Shown here piece by piece: positions 37,606-46,084 of a stretch of 64,000 nt of DNA. Positions within the stretch are counted from its first letter, which is position 1, and each line of letters starts with the position of its first letter. Source of the DNA: Palsa-147 sp963771905 (lineage in GTDB: Bacteria > Acidobacteriota > Terriglobia > Acidiferrales > UBA7541); contig CAVYVI010000009.1 of assembly GCA_963771905.1 (NCBI GenBank), positions 434,001 to 498,000 on the forward strand, read 5' to 3'. The translations under genes and the position numbers were made by a program. The notes beneath the pieces were generated by a model. It had not been told where the DNA came from and searched no databases. It saw only the letters and a program-made list of their open reading frames with translations.

Positions 37606-38578
37606 AGGAGTTACCTTCAAGTACGATCCCTTCGGGCGGAGGATCTACAAGCAATCGCCGAGTGCCACGAGCATCTTCGCCTATGACGGCGCCAACTTGA
37701 TCGAGACCGTAAATGCAACAGGCGGCCTGGAGACTCGGTATACGCAAGGGCAGAACATCGACGAGCCGCTGGCGGAATCGATTTCGGGAACGACGAGTTA
37801 CTACGAAGCGGATGGCCTCGGATCGATCAGTTCGCTGAGCACAACGGCAGGCGCGCTCGCCGATACGTACACCTACGATTCGTTTGGGAACACGACGAAC
37901 TCATCGGGCTCGCTGACCAATTTCTTCCGGTACACTGCTCGCGAGTCCGATACCGAAACCGGACTCTACTACTACCGCGCCAGATACTACGACTCAACAA
38001 CGGGCAGATATTTCAGTCAAGATCCGGTTGGTTTCTGGGCTGGAGGGAATTTCTACGCCTATGTCCGGAATCATCCATCTGATCTGGTTGATCCGAGCGG
38101 GCTGTTGCAGGTGTGCTGCCGCCCGGCTAACGTCGGACTTGCCGAGTTTTGGGCTGACATGAGTCTTGTACCGCCGCCTTGTCACTGTTTTCTCAAAACG
38201 ACCGATGGGCACACGATGGGCGGTTATCACAATTATGGATTCTTCGGGAGATTCGGACTTGTCGGCACCATGGGAGGGCTTGATTTGAGGCTCGACGAGC
38301 CGACCGTCTGAGCTGGCAACGCTAATCAGGCAACGTGCTCGCTCGTCCCGGGTGCTTGCGATGGTCAAGCGGAAAAGGCCTTCAACTCGGTCCCTAAGAA
38401 CCTAGGGGGATATGGGTTCGGGATCTTCGACTATGGCACTAGCAACGACGCTGCTGAAGGACTTCTTCAACAAGCTGGGATCAGTTATACGCTCCCAGCG
38501 TGCGCGTGGGGGAAGGGAACGGGTTCGGTGCCAATGAGACCTATTCTGATTCCGGGCGGATTCCCATTGTTGCCTTAG
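37606..38578 (+). pseudogene. Second Rhs core fragment with variable C-terminal domain, interrupted by TGA
   Basis: Rhs homology begins at about 37606 (FKYDPFGRRIYKQSPSATS), with no upstream core, and runs to RARYYDSTTGRYFSQDPVGF and DPSG at about 38100. The variable C-terminus starts LLQVCCRPANVG. A TGA at 38309-38311 ends it after LDEPTV, but the same frame stays open for 88 more codons to a TAG at 38576-38578 and reads like protein (GNANQATCSLVPGACDGQAE, GIFDYGTSNDAAEGLLQQAG). A Trp codon changed to TGA is the simplest reading. An early HC pair and a later SN..A..LL motif recall papain-like amidase toxins, a weak similarity. Confidence 0.72.
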
Positions 38579-38750
38579 ACCGAGTCCTTTACGAACGGTG
38601 CGCACCGGTTACTCCTAAGCATCGGGGCCGACAGCCAATGGGCGTTCTCACTGCGGTAAAGTTCGCACCTGCGGGTCCGTTTAGGCATAGTCCGAATTAC
38701 ACACGCATCCTTGGTGGACGGCCATTTCGCGAGTGTAGAACCAACCAACG

Positions 38751-39287
38751 ATGAGTAGAAACAGAAGCGCCACGCTGACCGTCGTCGCTCTCGCAATCGC
38801 ACTGGTTGCGTACGAATACCCGTTGCTGCATTTCCGTGGAGATGGCTGGATTTGGGGTGGACCGGGCTTTGGTTATCGAATCAAGATGCGCCTTATCCCG
38901 TTCAATCAAGCGGGAGAATACGTCTATCATTTCCGTGGGGTACCCGACGGTGATATGACGCTTCTATTCTATGCGGAGGGAATGACGGATGAGAGCCGCG
39001 AGGAACTTACTCGCCCTCGCACGACGCTTGCAGCCCTTCTCGTAGACCAAAACAACCACGTCATCTGTCAAGCCTCAGGAACGCCGGGGGAAGGTCAAAA
39101 CGAGCATATCTGGGTTCTGATGTCGGCCTACTATGAGGCAGCATTCTGGCACTGGAATTGTGCACACATACATCTGGAACGTTCTGCGTCCTACACGCTC
39201 ACTCTTCGCATCAGCAACGCGGATCCAAGTACTCCTAAGATTAACCTCATTCCCGTGCTTGAGAGTGACCATCGCATCTGGCCCTAG
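38751..39287 (+). CDS. Membrane-anchored or exported protein, candidate immunity protein of the second Rhs cassette
   Basis: 178 residues. One N-terminal hydrophobic segment (ATLTVVALAIALVAYEYPLL) acts as anchor or signal; the rest is a polar domain with strands around aromatic residues (YVYHFRGVPDGDMTLLFYAEG). It has no recognised family. It follows the second Rhs C-terminus by about 170 bp, in the same relation as the exported gene after the first. The ribosome site is poor. The role is inferred only from position and export. Confidence 0.6.
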   Translation: MSRNRSATLTVVALAIALVAYEYPLLHFRGDGWIWGGPGFGYRIKMRLIPFNQAGEYVYHFRGVPDGDMTLLFYAEGMTDESREELTRPRTTLAALLVDQNNHVICQASGTPGEGQNEHIWVLMSAYYEAAFWHWNCAHIHLERSASYTLTLRISNADPSTPKINLIPVLESDHRIWP

Positions 39288-39299
39288 AAGTTGGACGCC

Positions 39300-39557
39300 T
39301 CACGGGCGTGACGCAGGGATCGAACACGACCAGCTACGCCTGGGATTACGAGAATCGCCTGATCAGTGTGACTCTGCCCAATTCCGGCGGGACGATAAGT
39401 TTCAAGTACGATCCCCTCGGCCGACGCATCTATAAGCAATCTCCGAGCGCCACAAGCATCTTCGCCTACGACGGCGACAACCTGATCGAGACTGTGAATG
39501 GAACGGCCGGTCTGGTGGCTCGCTATGCGCAGACGCAGAACATCGACGAGCCGCTGG
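39300..39557 (+). pseudogene. Third Rhs core stub, cut off at the right copy of the direct repeat
   Basis: Encodes VTQGSNTTSYAWDYENRLIS and FKYDPLGRRIYKQSPSATS to NIDEPLA, matching the cores of the first two Rhs genes. Compared with the first, the stretch between VTQGSNTT and TSYAWDYENR is deleted. At 39558 it runs straight into permease DNA, reads a few nonsense residues and stops. It has no toxin domain. Confidence 0.85.
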
Positions 39558-39918
39558 CGGCATCGCGGTGGCGATCGGATTTTTGGTGATTTTCCTTTCG
39601 ATGTACACGACGATTATCGAGCGCACGCGTGAAATCGGCGTGCTGAAATCGCTGGGTGCGTCGAAGGGTTACATCGTGCGGGTGATTTTGAGCGAGACGA
39701 CGCTGCTGTGTCTGGCCGGCGTTATTGGCGGCATCGGACTTTCCTACGCGGCGCGCGCGATTCTGCTGCGTTTGTTTCCAACGCTGTCCATCGTGATTAC
39801 GGTGGATTGGGTTTTCAAGGCGGCGTTCATCGCCATTCTCGGAGGCCTGCTGGGTTCGTCATATCCGGCGTGGCTCGCGAGCCGCAGAGATCCCGTCGAA
39901 GCTCTCGCCTACGAATAA
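39558..39918 (+). pseudogene. ABC permease 3' fragment (FtsX domain end)
   Basis: About 117 residues of the FtsX domain, from VAIGFLVIFLSMYTTIIER to DPVEALAYE, identical to the intact permease at 33242 except one Val to Ile change. It lacks the first helix and periplasmic domain and has no start of its own, so it should not be functional. Confidence 0.92.
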
Positions 39919-39940
39919 TCGTGTGAATGCCTTTGCGCAG
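39558..39940. repeat. 383-bp direct repeat, right copy
   Basis: Matches 33982-34364 without gaps. Its left edge is the chimeric junction with the third Rhs stub and its right edge opens into the ssb fragment. Confidence 0.95.
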
Positions 39941-40117
39941 CTTCGCCGCTGCGTACTCGCCCAGGCCGTTCCGGGCAACGGCGCGATGCCACTCGGTCTT
40001 CGAGTGCGATTCTTCGTCAGCGCCCTTCCAGGACCGTTGAGTCGCGAGCGACAGAACCGCGTATTTGCGGTCGGACGCTCGAACCGATTCCACAGTGGTG
40101 ATCGATTCGAGCGGCAC
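39941..40117 (-). pseudogene. ssb: Single-stranded DNA-binding protein fragment
   Basis: On the minus strand, KYAVLSLATQRSWKGADEE followed by SKTEWHRAVARNGLGEYAAA and KLRKG is the central OB-fold part of SSB. The usual N-terminus and the rest of the OB fold and tail are missing; the fragment is cut where the 383-bp repeat begins. The remaining DNA to 40397 holds one dispersed repeat and nothing else recognisable. Confidence 0.6.
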
Positions 40118-40180
40118 CTGCGACGGCGAGCGCCAGACGGCTGTGGGAAATGCGCCCGGCGAATGTGGCTAGGGTGCGTG

Positions 40181-40250
40181 ACGGCAACCCGATGGAAATT
40201 GCCGATGACTTAGGGCACCGTTCCGGGCGATTACTTCCGTATGGCTGACG
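40181..40250. repeat. Dispersed 70-bp repeat (copy 1; copy 2 at 42117-42186)
   Basis: CAACCCGATGGAA, GCCGATGACTTAGGG and GCGATTACTTCCG blocks are shared in order and spacing with 42117-42186. Part of it (CCCGGAAGTAAT on the other strand) recurs near 51250. Found only in the accessory stretches. Confidence 0.6.
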
Positions 40251-40397
40251 ATACGCCCGGAATGAGCAGACGCGAAGGGCGAATCCACGGGTAGCGCGTT
40301 TTCGAGGCGGAAATCCCCGCCCAACGGAGCAATTCCATCAGAAAACTGACTGTTCTGCGATGCTATGGATGGTTAGCCACGTGAAATTTACGGGGCG

Positions 40398-41222
40398 CTA
40401 TGGTTTGCGTGCGATTGCATAGACTGCGTTGGTTTCGACGCTTTGCACGCGGTCCTTCAATATGAAGTCCAGGGTCGCTTGACGCACGCGTTTGCGTGTT
40501 TCCTGATCTAGTTGCTCGATAGTGCCGCGGTAGCCTGTTCCCATTGCCATGGTCCAGAAGTCCTCCGGCGAATTTAGAGGCTGAGCACCGGCCTCTGCCA
40601 GTAGATCATCCGTGTGTACACCCGCTTCGAGCAGCATGGATGCAAGCGCACGCGCGTCGTTGATGCGGTCCCATGGATTGAAGCTCTTGTAGAGGTCCGG
40701 ACGCTCGTTCCTCACGGCATTCCAGAAAGCGGAACTCCCGGGTTCCAGGAAGCGCGATCCCCAGGTGGTAATTGCAAGTTGGCCGCCGGGCCGGAGAACT
40801 CGCCACAGGGAACGAACACCCGAAGGCATGTCCGGCACAAAGAAGATACCGAACACGCAAATCACCGCGTCGAACGTTTCCGTGGAAGGATCCAGCTCCT
40901 CGATATCTTTCAAACGGAACTCAGCGTGCGTCAGGCCGAGTTGCGACGCTTTCCTTCGCGCCAAGCGCAGTAGATTCTCTGCTAAATCGACACCGAGTAA
41001 ACGCCCGCTTGGGCCGATGGCTTTCGCTGCCGGAATGGCAGAGGCTCCGCTGCCGCAGCAAGCATCTAGAACGCACGCACCGGCCTTCAGCGACATTCGC
41101 TCCACTGTTCGCCGGCCGATGCGGTCCCAGAATGAAAGGGCTGGCGCATCGAAACAATCGGCCGCAGCGTTATATGTAGAAGTTGCGCGTACCTTCGCGT
41201 CGTTCCTCGTTTCAGGTTGCAT
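40398..41222 (-). CDS. Class I SAM-dependent methyltransferase (UbiE/MenG-like)
   Basis: 274 residues from the ATG at 41222 with GAGAGAG ahead; the frame extends further upstream but family similarity starts here (STYNAAADCFDAPALSFWDR). Motif I is VLDACCGSGASAIPAAKAIG, motif II/post-I is GVDLAENLLRLARRKA, and the later VLRPGGQLAITTWG is typical. The overall pattern is that of small-molecule methyltransferases of the UbiE group. Lies alone between repeats in the accessory stretch; substrate unknown. Confidence 0.85.
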   Translation of the reverse strand: MQPETRNDAKVRATSTYNAAADCFDAPALSFWDRIGRRTVERMSLKAGACVLDACCGSGASAIPAAKAIGPSGRLLGVDLAENLLRLARRKASQLGLTHAEFRLKDIEELDPSTETFDAVICVFGIFFVPDMPSGVRSLWRVLRPGGQLAITTWGSRFLEPGSSAFWNAVRNERPDLYKSFNPWDRINDARALASMLLEAGVHTDDLLAEAGAQPLNSPEDFWTMAMGTGYRGTIEQLDQETRKRVRQATLDFILKDRVQSVETNAVYAIARKP

Positions 41223-41395
41223 TTGAACGCTCTCTCGCAGGGAGGTGTGAGAACAAAGCCTATCGTAACGCGGAACAGCGGTCTTTTCGCGTCCAGGCTT
41301 CAGCACGGCCACTATGTCCCCAAAGTCGCGTAACCAGAGATGTGGCCCACTTGTCACTTCGGCGATTCGTGTCCGAGTCACGGAGAAATCGGAAG

Positions 41396-41520
41396 GAATG
41401 CAAACGGCGGCTGCATTCGCAGGGGTAGCCGCTCGGATAAGACCCGCCTAATACCCCGCTGGCCACTTCCTCCACTGCGGCCTGAGTGCAGGGCTTGCGG
41501 CGTCGCAGACCTCCGTTTCG
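41396..41520. repeat. Dispersed repeat (copy 1; copy 2 at about 51258-51395)
   Basis: ATGCAAACGGCGG, CATTCGC, CCTCCACTGCGGCCT and GCGTCGCAG occur in the same order near 51258-51395. The gap 41223-41761 contains this repeat and no gene I can support. Confidence 0.6.
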
Positions 41521-41761
41521 GGAGGAGACGGCGGCGCAAGACGGACCTGGTGCTACTGCGTCTTGTTCTGGAATTTGGTCTGTGCTTCATGATCGGTGGC
41601 CTCCATGCGATCGAGCAGGATCCGCGACGTTCGCGAAAGTTTACGTTCCGGCTTGCCCTTAATGATTGACGAGAGAAACGAGGAGTCTTAACAACTGGTT
41701 TGGATTCATCTCGAATTGCTACAATCGCGGATCGTTCTACGCGCGGCACGGGAGTGGGAAA

Positions 41762-42145
41762 ATGAATAGCACAACAATCCACTGGGGACGAATTTTGCTC
41801 GGCGGGCTGCTCGCGGAAGTAGCTCTGATTCTCGCAATTGTTCCTCTTGGCTTACGTCTCGGCGACAATTTCCTGCACTACACGGCTCCCCCCGGATCCT
41901 TCGTGATGTGCTTCCTAGGAGCGCTCTGGGCGTGCCGGAGGATCGAATCCCATTTCATTCTGAATGGGACGTTGGTGGGAGTGGTCGCGGCGCTGATCTA
42001 CGTTGCCTTGACGCGCGCGCAGCCTGAACCTTTTGCATACATTGTGGCCCACGCGCTGAAACTGGCAGGTGGCGCGTGCGGCGGCTTCGTCGCCCAGCGG
42101 CGTCGGTCAGCGTCTCCGCCGCAACCCGATGGAAGTCGCCGATGA
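41762..42145 (+). CDS. Small four-helix membrane protein
   Basis: 127 residues from the ATG at 41762 behind GGGAGTGGGAAA. Four hydrophobic helices (about 11-30, 40-57, 66-82 and 92-110) with little outside. It resembles small uncharacterised acidobacterial membrane proteins (WGRILLGGLLAEVALIL start). The C-terminus runs into the dispersed repeat at 42117, so the last ten residues may be acquired. Confidence 0.6.
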   Translation: MNSTTIHWGRILLGGLLAEVALILAIVPLGLRLGDNFLHYTAPPGSFVMCFLGALWACRRIESHFILNGTLVGVVAALIYVALTRAQPEPFAYIVAHALKLAGGACGGFVAQRRRSASPPQPDGSRR

Positions 42146-42186
42146 CTTAGGGTACCGTTCCAGGCGATTACTTCCGGGTGGCCGAC
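42117..42186. repeat. Dispersed 70-bp repeat (copy 2)
   Basis: Second copy of the 40181-40250 element; differs at about ten positions. It overlaps the 3' end of the small membrane protein gene. Confidence 0.6.
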
Positions 42187-42258
42187 AATTCGCTGGGCAG
42201 ACCACTCGGGTTGCCATGCCGGAGCTCAGTGGGATGTCTCGGTTGCGTAGTGGTCAAT

Positions 42259-42910
42259 CTACTCTTGATGCGTGGGTGCGGCCGTTCCGTCGGACCACTT
42301 TGCAACTTCGACTGCGAACACAAGAATCGGCGGCAGCCCTTTCGCCTGGGACGGTTCTTTCGACGATAAGAACCAGTAAGGACCGGAAACAACTGGCGAG
42401 CCCGATGCGAAAGCCCCCCAAAATCTTACCGTCCTTCAGCGCGGTAAAGAACATCAGATGCGGTCCGTTGTGATCCCCTTCGTCGTATAGATATGCCGAA
42501 TTCGACATCATGAACGCCATAGCGCCGCTTTCGAGGCCTGGCAGTTGTTTATTGTCGAACGCCGCCTTAAGGGCCGACACGATTTCCGCCTTAGAGTGGC
42601 CGGCCATCATCCTCCTCGTCCGCAGATCAGCGATCGGCAATATCGATCGCGCAGCTTGGCGATTCAGGCATTCGGCACCTTTCACCTACGGGTTCCAGAA
42701 CTCAGGCGAGTCAAACGCCTCCATCCAGCTTCTTTCCACCATACAGACAAACCCGTTCTTTTCTCGGACGGCTGTTTCATAGCCTTGCCGTCCCAAGACC
42801 AGAATCGTCGCGTCGCTGGATATGGAATCGGGAGCGGCGCTCCGCGCCAGCGGAATCTCAGGTAGTGGGTCAGTTTCCGGTGGCGGCGCTAGTGAGGCGT
42901 TGGTCTCCAT
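42259..42910 (-). pseudogene. Decayed gene of a conserved exported-protein family
   Basis: Three pieces of one protein are readable on the minus strand. The first (42910-42689) contains ARSAAPDSISSDATILVLGR and VERSWMEAFDSPEFWNP, then a TAG at 42688-42686 where the family has Lys. The frame continues with GAECLNRQAARSILPIADLR, SGAMAFMMSNSAYL and PHLMFFTALKDG. After about 42410 the match moves to another frame (GSPVVSGPYW, PILVFAVEVAKWSDGT) to a TAG at 42259. One nonsense change and one frameshift make it a pseudogene. The family is widespread and uncharacterised. Confidence 0.8.
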
Positions 42911-43112
42911 CGGAGCGGGAGTGGGCAGATCGTGCTACGATGCGGCACTTTCTAAAACAAGCCATAATCCGTGCAGCTTACCGAGACACTTCCCTCGTTA
43001 GCCCTCGAGCTTGAGCAGATTGACGGTCAGAGAAAATCTTGATGACGGGCCCCGGGAGCCGTTCCACTTCGATGATTCGCCGGCTTACGGGAAACTTCGG
43101 CACGCCGGAAAA

Positions 43113-45590
43113 TCATTCCGAGCGAAGCGCTTGTATCACGTCGACGTGGGCGGCGCGTGCCGCCGGGAGCATCGACGCGACGGCTGCAGCACCGAGAAGC
43201 ACCAGCGCAGAAACGATCACGGGCAATGCGCCCGGCATTTTCAAGTCGCCGAAATAACTGCCCGCCACGCGTGCCGCGACGAGCCCGAACGCCGCGCCCG
43301 CCAGAACGCCAACGCCCGCCATCACGACGCCTTCCGCGACAACACCTCTGAGTAGATTTGCCGGCTGTGACCCCAGCGCCAAGCGGATGCCGAATTCGCG
43401 TGTCCGCGCGCTGACGGAAAATGCCAGTACGCCCGCGACGCCAACGACGGCAATCAGCAACGCGACGGCTGCGAACACGCCAAAGACCAGGGAATTCAAG
43501 CGGTCCGGCGCAAGCACTTTTGCGCGGATGTCTTCGAGAGTGGCGGCGTGCTCCACGGGTTCATCGGCGGACATATCCCGAATGATTTTTGTCACCGGCG
43601 TTACAAGCGAATAAGGATTTGCGGTGGTGTGGATGAAGAGGTGACCGCCAAACATCTGAGAGTCGGCGAAGGTATCATAAATGGTGGAGACAGGCTGCGG
43701 AACTACATGCAGGTCATCAACGTCGGCAACGACGCCAATGATGCGATGCGGCCCTTTGAATCGCGCCTTCTCAGCTTCAGTTCCGGGGATGAATTCGAGC
43801 ACAGGATCGGTCCAATAGACATGCTGGCCGACGGCATCCCCGGCAGGGAACATGCGCCGCGCGAGAGTCTCACTGACGACAGCGACGGGCTCTCGAGTCT
43901 GATCATCGAGCGAATTAAAATCGCGGCCGTCAAGAATGGGCACGCCGAGCGCGGCGAAAAAGCCGGGAGAGATGGTGCGCCACATCGCGCGAGGATCGTC
44001 TTTGCCAGAGACGTGGCCATCAGCAGAGAATTGCAGACCTACACCGTAGTTCTCGGCATCGCGCCATGGAGCAATCGTGCTGAAAGCGGTGGTCGTGACG
44101 CCAGGCAGCGCTTCGATGCGGCGCATCGATTCCTTGTAAAAATCGAGCACTTGCTGAGGCGTTTTTCCGTTGTACAGCGCTGGAACGTCGACGGTGAGGA
44201 CGTGACGCGTATCAACACCGGTCTGTATCGTTTGTAACGCGATCAGCGTAGTGATCAGCATGCTTGCGCCCGCCAACAGCACGAAGGACGCCGCAATTTG
44301 CGTCACCGCGAAGATACGCTGGCGGCGCTTGGTGCTGCTGGTGATGCGGACGCTGCCGCTCGCGAGGTTCATGCCATTCGATGCGCTAGCCGATGGCAGG
44401 CGCGGCACAAATGCCAAAATCACCGCGGCGACTACTGCCAGCGCCACCCCCACCCACAGCAGGCTGGAATCAACCGTCAAATCCAGCGCGCGAACGGAGA
44501 AGCGCGAGGCGTATCGAGCCAGGATTGTGACCAATGGCTGCGCGCTAATCACGCCGAGTGCGGCTCCAGCGCAGCAGAGCAGAAGGCTTTCGGCTAACAA
44601 CATGCGGCGCAACGCGCCAGTGCTTGCGCCGAGCGCGGCGCGGATCGAGAGCTCGCCCTCGCGGCGAACCGTCCGCGCGAGAATCAGGTTGGCAACGTTC
44701 GAACACGCGATGATAAAGACCAGGCCCGATGCAGCGAGAAGGACGAGGAGAACGGTGCGCGCGCCAGAGGTAATCTGGTCGCGAAGCATCTTCGCGTCGA
44801 TGCGGTAGCCGCCATTATCGGGATACGCTTCAGGGTGGTCCTTTTCCATGGAGGCGTAGGCAGTGCGCAACTCGGCGCGAGCCTGGTCGAGAGTGACGCC
44901 GGGAGCAAGTTTGCCAAAGAGTTCGGTCATGCGATGGATGCGGCCCGTGACCATCGTGGCGGAGAGGTGGTGAGGGCTGATAACGATGTTGCCGATAATC
45001 TCTGTATCCGCAGGATACGGCACAGAGGGCTCGAGGACGCCGATGACCGTGGCCGAACGATCGCCAATGCTGCTGAGGCGGACGGTCTTGCCGATCACGT
45101 TAGGATCTTTTTTGTAAACGGTGGACCAGAAACGATACGTGAGCACGATGACGCCGGACGCATTGGGACCGTCGTCTTGAGGTCCAATGAGGCGCCCGAG
45201 AACAGGACGCAGCCCCATCACTTCAAAGTAGTTGCCGCTGACGACGCCACCTTGGACTCCGCGAGGTTCGCCGAGTCCGATCATCGTAAAGCCCATCTGC
45301 GAGAAATCGCCGAACTCGCTGACGGAGTGGACGCTGGCTTCGATGTCCTTGATTTCGGGCACGGAGAACGTGGTGTTGTCGTCTCCCATGCTGGGGGCGC
45401 TCTGGCGGATGTACATGAGGCGATTCTCGTCGCGGTTGACGAGCGGCTTGAGCAGCACTCCGCGCACGAGCGTGAAGATCGCGGCGTTCGCGCCGATGCC
45501 GAGCGCCAGCGTGAGGATCACGATGGTCGCGAGCCCTTTGCTACGCATCAACGAGTGGAACGCAACTTTTAGATCGCGGAAAAATGACAT
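43113..45590 (-). CDS. ABC transporter permease, duplicated MacB/FtsX type
   Basis: 825 residues, complete. First helix at about 20-42 (ATIVILTLALGIGANAAIFT), MacB-like periplasmic domain, first FtsX block near 285-420, then helix near 440-460, second periplasmic domain, and last FtsX block near 690-810 with RTREFGIRLALGSQ. Ends VIQALRSE. It belongs to the same group as the broken gene at 17501. Located 13 bp after a YCII-family gene and likely co-transcribed with it. Orphan members export unknown substrates or act with unlinked ATPases. Confidence 0.93.
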   Translation of the reverse strand: MSFFRDLKVAFHSLMRSKGLATIVILTLALGIGANAAIFTLVRGVLLKPLVNRDENRLMYIRQSAPSMGDDNTTFSVPEIKDIEASVHSVSEFGDFSQMGFTMIGLGEPRGVQGGVVSGNYFEVMGLRPVLGRLIGPQDDGPNASGVIVLTYRFWSTVYKKDPNVIGKTVRLSSIGDRSATVIGVLEPSVPYPADTEIIGNIVISPHHLSATMVTGRIHRMTELFGKLAPGVTLDQARAELRTAYASMEKDHPEAYPDNGGYRIDAKMLRDQITSGARTVLLVLLAASGLVFIIACSNVANLILARTVRREGELSIRAALGASTGALRRMLLAESLLLCCAGAALGVISAQPLVTILARYASRFSVRALDLTVDSSLLWVGVALAVVAAVILAFVPRLPSASASNGMNLASGSVRITSSTKRRQRIFAVTQIAASFVLLAGASMLITTLIALQTIQTGVDTRHVLTVDVPALYNGKTPQQVLDFYKESMRRIEALPGVTTTAFSTIAPWRDAENYGVGLQFSADGHVSGKDDPRAMWRTISPGFFAALGVPILDGRDFNSLDDQTREPVAVVSETLARRMFPAGDAVGQHVYWTDPVLEFIPGTEAEKARFKGPHRIIGVVADVDDLHVVPQPVSTIYDTFADSQMFGGHLFIHTTANPYSLVTPVTKIIRDMSADEPVEHAATLEDIRAKVLAPDRLNSLVFGVFAAVALLIAVVGVAGVLAFSVSARTREFGIRLALGSQPANLLRGVVAEGVVMAGVGVLAGAAFGLVAARVAGSYFGDLKMPGALPVIVSALVLLGAAAVASMLPAARAAHVDVIQALRSE

Positions 45591-45603
45591 GTTTCTCGCC
45601 CCC

Positions 45604-46008
45604 TCATCGCGAGGTTTCCGTTCGCCGTCGCCGCTCGCTCTCTCTGATCAATTCGGTGATATCCGCCGCTGGACGTATCTCGATTGTTCCACAGTTCAAC
45701 TTCACTCCCGGAGATTGGGAAATGAGCTGAATGGCGTGATTCAGATCTCGCGCTTCCAGCACCTGAATTCCACCCAATTGCTCCTTCGTTTCCGCGTACG
45801 GACCGTCCGTCACTGCAACCTTTCCGTTCTTCCAAACCACGGTCACCGCCGTGTTGGCGGGCTGAAGCGGTTCCTCAGCGACCAAATGTCCGTTCTTGCG
45901 CAGTTCGTCGTTGTAGCTAAAACACTCGTCCAGCATGGTGTTGCGCTCGCTCTCAGACATGTTTTCGAACTTGCCGGGCTCGAGATAGCCCAAACAGATG
46001 TATTTCAT
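45604..46008 (-). CDS. YCII-related (DGPF-type) protein
   Basis: 134 residues from the ATG at 46008 with GGAGGA ahead. Ferredoxin-like small domain; the marker segment is VTDGPYAETKEQLGGIQVLE, a variant of DGPF. Proteins of this family accompany ECF42 sigma factors, as at 49790 here. Unlike the other two copies (48622 and 49076) it has no TGTCGA-type promoter in front. Biochemical function is not known; relatives have been proposed to be small enzymes. Confidence 0.85.
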   Translation of the reverse strand: MKYICLGYLEPGKFENMSESERNTMLDECFSYNDELRKNGHLVAEEPLQPANTAVTVVWKNGKVAVTDGPYAETKEQLGGIQVLEARDLNHAIQLISQSPGVKLNCGTIEIRPAADITELIRESERRRRTETSR

Positions 46009-46084
46009 GGGGTCCTCCGTCAGAGACCGCGTAACACATCGATTGATGGAGTTGCTTGTCGCTAGTAAAATCACACTTCGTGGG

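Noticed and set aside
37027..37620. Minus-strand frame of 197 codons over the recombinase end and the gap
   Set aside because: Part lies antisense to the recombinase remnant; the remainder looks somewhat protein-like but has no start or family.
38309..38311. Selenocysteine codon in the second Rhs tip
   Set aside because: No selenocysteine-insertion hairpin was evident right after the TGA and Rhs tips are not known selenoproteins; a nonsense change is simpler.
33982..39940. Transposon target-site duplication
   Set aside because: 383 bp with 5% divergence is far too long and too diverged for a target duplication; no terminal inverted repeats or transposase gene.
40181..42186. Integron cassette array with attC sites
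   Set aside because: Genes there point in different directions, the repeats are not palindromic with attC core ends, and no integron integrase is seen.
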